DNA of 64,000 nt from the NCBI RefSeq assembly GCF_000389965.1, contig NC_021191.1:1117501-1181500 (forward strand), written 5' to 3'. The notes beneath the pieces are model-generated. The model worked only from the letters and a program-made list of their open reading frames with translations. It made no database searches and was not told where the DNA came from. Source of the stretch: Actinoplanes sp. N902-109. Lineage in GTDB: Bacteria > Actinomycetota > Actinomycetes > Mycobacteriales > Micromonosporaceae. Position 1 is the first letter of the stretch, and each line of letters begins with the position of its first letter. Positions 59,800 through 64,000 of the stretch are shown here, piece after piece. Position numbers and translations under genes: made by a program.

Positions 59800-62700
59800 A
59801 TGCAACTCAGTGGCCTCATCCCGGCCGCCCTGCGTGACCGTGGGCTCGCCCGGGCCCGTGACCTGGCCCGCAAGGGCGGAGCCGACTCCGACGCGCTGGA
59901 CCTGACCGCCCCGGCCTCGTTGCGGCCGTTCGTCGTGGCCGCCGTCGCCGGTCCGGCCGACAGCGGTGGCGCCGGCCGCCCGGTGCTCGCGGTCACCGCG
60001 ACCAGCCGTGAGGCTGACGACCTGGCCAATGCGCTGGGCTGTCTGCTCCAGCCGGAGCGGGTGGCCGTCTTCCCGTCCTGGGAGACGCTGCCGCACGAGC
60101 GGCTGTCGCCGCGCTCCGACACCGTCGGCCGCCGGCTCGCCGTGCTGCGCCACCTGGCCCACCCCGAGGAAACCGGTGCCGAGCCGCTGCAGGTCGTCGT
60201 CGCGCCGGTCCGGTCGCTGCTGCAGCCGCAGCTCAAGGGGCTCGGCGACCTCGAGCCGGTGGAGCTGCGCAGCGGCGGCGAGGCCGAGCTGGAGCAGGTC
60301 GCCCACCGGCTGTCCGACATGGCCTACGCCCGGGTCGACCTGGTCACCAAGCGCGGCGAGTTCGCCGTGCGGGGCGGCATCCTCGACGTCTTCCCGCCCA
60401 CCGACGAGCACCCGTCGCGCGTCGAGTTCTGGGGGGACGAGGTCGAGGAGATCCGCACCTTCGCGGTGGCCGACCAGCGCACCATCGACCCGGTCGAGCG
60501 GCTGTGGGCGCCGCCCTGCCGTGAGCTGCTGCTCACCCCCGAGGTACGGGCCAAGGCCGCCGAGCTGTCCGCCGAGCACCCCGAGCTGGCCGAGATCCTC
60601 GACAAGCTGGCCGAGGGGATCCCGGTCGAGGGCATGGAGTCGCTGGCCCCCGCGCTGCTGCAGGGCACCGGCAGCATGGAGCTGCTGATCGACTGCATGC
60701 CGGCCGGCACCCACGTGCTGCTCTGCGACCCCGAGCGCATCCGGACCCGGGCGCACGACCTGACCCGCACCTCCGACGAATTCCTGGAGGCGAGCTGGGC
60801 GGCGGCCGCGGTCGGCGGTCAGGCCCCGATCGATGTCGATGCCGCCGCGTTCCGCACCCTGGCCGACGTGCGCGCGCATGCCGCCACGCTGCGCCAGCCC
60901 TGGTGGACGGTGTCCCCGTTCGGCCTGGTCGAGGATGAGCCGCCGGTCAGTTCCGACACGCCGTGGCTCGAGACCCCGGCGACCGAGGTCTCCCCGGATG
61001 TCGGCGACGCTGTGGCGCTCAAGGCCCAGCCGGTCCCGCTCTATCACGGCGACACCGCCAAGCTCGCCGCCGACCTGCAGCAGTGGTCCGCCGACCAGTG
61101 GGCGATCGCGCTGGTCTTCGAGGGGCACGGCACCGCCCAGCGGGCCACCGAGGTGCTGCGCGACGCCGGCCTCGGCGTCACCCCGGTCGACTCGATCGAG
61201 ACCGCCGTGGCGCCCGGCCAGCTGCTGATCACCTGTGGCGGGCTGAACCACGGCTTCGTCGACGACACCGCGAAGCTCGCGGTCATCACCGGCAACGACA
61301 TCACCGGTGGCCGGGGGGCGTCCACCAAGGACATGCGCAAGATGCCCAGCCGGCGGCGCAACACGATCGACCCGCTGGAGCTCAAGCCGGGTGACTTCGT
61401 GGTGCACGAGCAGCACGGCATCGGCCGCTACGTCGAGCTGGTGCAGCGCACGGTCAACGGCGCCGACCGCGAGTACCTGGTCATCGAGTACGCGCCGAGC
61501 AAGCGGGGCCAGCCCGGCGACCGGCTCTTCGTCCCGACCGACCAGCTCGACCAGCTCTCCCGCTATGTCGGCGGCGAGCAGCCCAGCCTGCACAAGATGG
61601 GCGGCTCCGACTGGCAGAAGAGCAAGGCCCGGGCCCGCAAGGCGGTCCGTGAGATCGCGGCCCAGCTCATCCAGCTGTACGCGGCCCGCCAGGCGTCCAA
61701 GGGCCATGCGTTCGGGCCGGACACACCGTGGCAGCGGGAGCTCGAGGACGCCTTCCCGTACACCGAGACGCCCGACCAGCTCGCCGCGATCAGCGAGGTC
61801 AAGCACGACATGGAGCTGGCCGTCCCGATGGACCGGCTGATCTGTGGCGACGTCGGCTACGGCAAGACCGAGATCGCGGTCCGGGCGGCGTTCAAGGCGG
61901 TGCAGGACGGCAAGCAGGTCGCCATCCTGGTGCCGACGACGCTGCTGGCGCAGCAGCACTACAACACCTTCGCCGAGCGGATGGGCCAGTTCCCCGTACG
62001 GATCAAGCAGCTCTCCCGGTTCCAGACGCCGAAGGAGGCCGCGCTGACGCTGGAGGAAGCCGCCAACGGCACCGCGGACATCGTGATCGGCACGCACCGG
62101 CTGCTGTCGAAGTCCACCCACTTCAAGAACCTCGGCCTGATCATCGTGGACGAGGAGCAGCGCTTCGGTGTCGAGCACAAGGAGCAGCTCAAGGCGCTGC
62201 GGGCCTCGGTCGACGTGCTGACCATGTCGGCGACGCCGATCCCGCGCACGCTCGAGATGGCGATCACCGGCATCCGCGAGATGTCCACCATCGCCACGCC
62301 GCCGGAGGAACGGCACCCCGTGCTGACGTACGTGGGGGCGTACGACGACAAGCAGGTCGCTGCCGCCATCCACCGGGAGCTGCTGCGCGACGGTCAGGTC
62401 TTCTTCCTGCACAACCGGGTCGAGTCGATCGACAAGGCCGCCCGCAAGCTGCGCGAGCTGGTGCCCGAGGCCCGGGTCGCGGTGGCGCACGGGCAGATGA
62501 GCGAGGAGCAGCTCGAGAAGGTGATGGTCGGCTTCTGGGAGAAGGAGTTCGACGTCCTGGTCAGCACGACCATCGTCGAGTCCGGCATCGACATCCCGAA
62601 CGCCAACACCCTCATCGTGGAGCGCGCCGACCTGCTGGGCCTGTCCCAGCTGCACCAGATCCGCGGCCGGGTCGGCCGGGGCCGCGAGCGGGCGTACGCC

Positions 62701-63438
62701 TACTTCCTCTACCCGCGCGAGAAGCCGCTCACCGAGCAGGCCCACGAGCGGCTGGCCACCATCGCCCAGCACACCGAGCTCGGCGCAGGCATGTACGTCG
62801 CCATGAAGGACCTGGAGATCCGCGGCGCCGGCAACCTGCTCGGCGGCGAGCAGTCCGGGCACATCGAGGGCGTCGGCTTCGACCTGTACGTCCGCATGGT
62901 CGGCGAGGCGGTCAGCGCGTTCAAGGGGGAGCGCCCCGAGGAGGAGACCGAGGTCAAGGTCGACCTGCCGATCGACGCGCACCTGCCCACCGAGTACATC
63001 TCGGTCGAGCGGCTGCGCCTGGAGATGTACCGCAAGCTCGCCGAGGCCCGCGACAACGCCCGCCTCGACGAGGTGGTCGCCGAGATGACCGACCGCTACG
63101 GCGAGCCGCCGGAACAGGTCGTCAACCTGATCGCGGTCGCGCGGTTCCGGCTGGTGGCCCGGGCCTACGGGCTGAGCGACGTCTCGGTGCAGGGCAAGCA
63201 CCTGCGCTTCTCGCCGCTGCCGCTGCCGGATTCCAAGCAGCTGCGGCTCAAGCGCTACCACCCGGACGCCGTCTACAAGGCCGCGAACGACCAGGTCAGC
63301 GTGCCGCGGCCGAGCACCCGGCGGGTCGGCGGGGAGTTGTTGCGCGACCAGGCGCTGCTGCAGTGGTGCACCCAGCTGCTCAAGGACGTGCTCGGCGACA
63401 TCCCGGCCCCGGTGTCGTCGGTCACACCGGGCGCGTGA
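59800..63438 (+). CDS. mfd: Transcription-repair coupling factor Mfd
   Basis: The 1212-residue ATPase removes RNA polymerase stalled at DNA damage and recruits UvrAB. In order: the UvrB-like N-terminal domains (FPSWETLPHERLSP; RGEFAVRGGILDVFPP), the RNA-polymerase-interacting CarD-like domain (LKPGDFVVHEQHGIGRYVELV), Walker A CGDVGYGKTEIA (about 681-692), DEEQRFG, motif III MSATPIPRT, helicase motifs VFFLHNRV and QIRGRVGRG, and the C-terminal TRCF domain. The start was chosen at the ATG at 59800 because MQLSGLIPAAL is the family N-terminus; the frame is open from 59686. The SurA-like gene follows eight bases downstream, as in other actinomycetes. Confidence 0.96.
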   Translation: MQLSGLIPAALRDRGLARARDLARKGGADSDALDLTAPASLRPFVVAAVAGPADSGGAGRPVLAVTATSREADDLANALGCLLQPERVAVFPSWETLPHERLSPRSDTVGRRLAVLRHLAHPEETGAEPLQVVVAPVRSLLQPQLKGLGDLEPVELRSGGEAELEQVAHRLSDMAYARVDLVTKRGEFAVRGGILDVFPPTDEHPSRVEFWGDEVEEIRTFAVADQRTIDPVERLWAPPCRELLLTPEVRAKAAELSAEHPELAEILDKLAEGIPVEGMESLAPALLQGTGSMELLIDCMPAGTHVLLCDPERIRTRAHDLTRTSDEFLEASWAAAAVGGQAPIDVDAAAFRTLADVRAHAATLRQPWWTVSPFGLVEDEPPVSSDTPWLETPATEVSPDVGDAVALKAQPVPLYHGDTAKLAADLQQWSADQWAIALVFEGHGTAQRATEVLRDAGLGVTPVDSIETAVAPGQLLITCGGLNHGFVDDTAKLAVITGNDITGGRGASTKDMRKMPSRRRNTIDPLELKPGDFVVHEQHGIGRYVELVQRTVNGADREYLVIEYAPSKRGQPGDRLFVPTDQLDQLSRYVGGEQPSLHKMGGSDWQKSKARARKAVREIAAQLIQLYAARQASKGHAFGPDTPWQRELEDAFPYTETPDQLAAISEVKHDMELAVPMDRLICGDVGYGKTEIAVRAAFKAVQDGKQVAILVPTTLLAQQHYNTFAERMGQFPVRIKQLSRFQTPKEAALTLEEAANGTADIVIGTHRLLSKSTHFKNLGLIIVDEEQRFGVEHKEQLKALRASVDVLTMSATPIPRTLEMAITGIREMSTIATPPEERHPVLTYVGAYDDKQVAAAIHRELLRDGQVFFLHNRVESIDKAARKLRELVPEARVAVAHGQMSEEQLEKVMVGFWEKEFDVLVSTTIVESGIDIPNANTLIVERADLLGLSQLHQIRGRVGRGRERAYAYFLYPREKPLTEQAHERLATIAQHTELGAGMYVAMKDLEIRGAGNLLGGEQSGHIEGVGFDLYVRMVGEAVSAFKGERPEEETEVKVDLPIDAHLPTEYISVERLRLEMYRKLAEARDNARLDEVVAEMTDRYGEPPEQVVNLIAVARFRLVARAYGLSDVSVQGKHLRFSPLPLPDSKQLRLKRYHPDAVYKAANDQVSVPRPSTRRVGGELLRDQALLQWCTQLLKDVLGDIPAPVSSVTPGA

Positions 63439-63445
63439 GAGAGTC

Positions 63446-64000
63446 ATGACCATGCCGCGTGCACGCCGACTTGCATCCACCGCTGTCGTTGCCATCCTTG
63501 CCGCCACCGGGCTCTCCGCCTGCCAGCAGTCGCCGGACGTGGCGGCCTACGTCGGGGACGACACGATCACCCAGGACCGGGTGCAGAAGATCTACGACCA
63601 GGTCAAGGACGAGCTGACGGCCGCGCGCCAGCAGGCTCAGCAGCAGAGCAGCTCCGCGAGTGGCGGGGCCGCCGCGCTCACGATGCCGATCAAGCAGCAG
63701 GACGTGCTCAACACACTGCTCAGCCTGGACGTGCTGCGCAGGTCGGCGCAGGCGCACGGGGTACAGGCCGCGGCCGAGCCGACGGTCGACCAGGTCGCCC
63801 AGTCCCGCAACTTCTCGCCGAGCTGGGAGTTCACCAAGCTCTACACCGAGACCTACCAGCTGCGGGCGGCGCTGCAGAGCAAGGTGCCCCCGGCCACCCT
63901 GACCGAGGCCGACCTGCGCGACGTCTACCAGCGGCTGATCGCCGGTGGCGCGGCAGACCCGGGCACTTCGTTCGAGCAGTTCTCCACGACCCTGTCGGAT
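63446..64000 (+). CDS. SurA-N-like lipoprotein, 5' part (runs off the window)
   Basis: The frame from the ATG at 63446 is open to the last base (185 codons), so the gene continues outside the window. It has a lipoprotein signal (STAVVAILAATGLSAC, Cys26). Then comes YVGDDTITQDRVQKIYDQVKDEL, a SurA/PrsA-like N-terminal chaperone helix, a Gln/Ser-rich stretch, and helices up to the window edge. The position after mfd is where actinomycetes carry a SurA N-terminal-domain lipoprotein, which may help fold exported proteins. No peptidyl-prolyl isomerase domain is visible in this part. A second ATG two codons later is possible. GAGAGA is the probable ribosome binding site. Confidence 0.88.
   Translation, partial: MTMPRARRLASTAVVAILAATGLSACQQSPDVAAYVGDDTITQDRVQKIYDQVKDELTAARQQAQQQSSSASGGAAALTMPIKQQDVLNTLLSLDVLRRSAQAHGVQAAAEPTVDQVAQSRNFSPSWEFTKLYTETYQLRAALQSKVPPATLTEADLRDVYQRLIAGGAADPGTSFEQFSTTLSD

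Noticed and set aside
59728..63507. 1259-codon minus-strand frame over mfd
   Set aside because: mfd on the plus strand has every expected motif; the antisense product is His/Asp/Arg-rich shadow sequence.

Overview
This is a high-GC chromosomal segment from an actinomycete, most likely a member of the Micromonosporaceae (Actinoplanes-like). The evidence is the third-position G/C bias, frequent GTG starts, DUF397 and DUF4190 proteins, and gene order. From about 6.4 to 21.1 kb the order matches a core block that I know from Mycobacterium tuberculosis Rv0948c-Rv0957: chorismate mutase, UvrD1/PcrA helicase, M23 peptidase, sucC, sucD, perM-like, purN, purH. Here an extra M23 peptidase and a small B12-binding mutase subunit (icmB-like) are inserted. 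Family assignments rest on motifs read by eye; no database search was run.

Layout. 0-0.4 kb: end of a LuxR-type response regulator. 0.6-6.3 kb: complete oligopeptide ABC importer oppABCDF. 6.4-7 kb: an AroQ-delta chorismate mutase on the minus strand, preceded by what looks like a full attenuation leader: a leaderless promoter, a 21-codon peptide with Phe-Tyr-Phe-Tyr, and a perfect 11-bp hairpin. 7-24.4 kb: secreted 5'-nucleotidase, pcrA, two LytM peptidases, icmB, sucCD, perM-like, DUF4190, purNH, pentapeptide protein, MBL hydrolase and icd. 24.4-26.9 kb: a (GGAGCC)n microsatellite, galT and a DeoR regulator.

26.9-41.4 kb is an accessory polysaccharide locus. It has a Wzz-like co-polymerase with a degenerate P-loop, a Wzy-like polymerase, a Wzx-like flippase, two PAPS-type sulfotransferases, an APS kinase fused to a degenerate ATP-sulfurylase domain, a GT2 and a WecG-family glycosyltransferase, a methyltransferase, an APH-fold phosphotransferase and two GH26-like proteins. 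Together these suggest a sulfated exopolysaccharide with its own PAPS supply.

41.4-45.4 kb: an AraC regulator divergent from a double SnoaL protein, then a translationally coupled zinc-macrodomain/SirTM pair (reversible protein ADP-ribosylation), then an orphan DUF397 gene. 45.7-49.1 kb: a four-gene ABC-2 export locus. 49.2-53.2 kb: a giant secreted protein of nine Cys-containing beta-repeats plus two Ig-like repeats. 53.3-64 kb: ppc, a secreted lysyl-oxidase-like protein, an orphan HoxX-like CO-synthase homologue, mfd, and the start of a SurA-like lipoprotein.

No tRNA, rRNA, CRISPR array, transposase or integrase was recognised.
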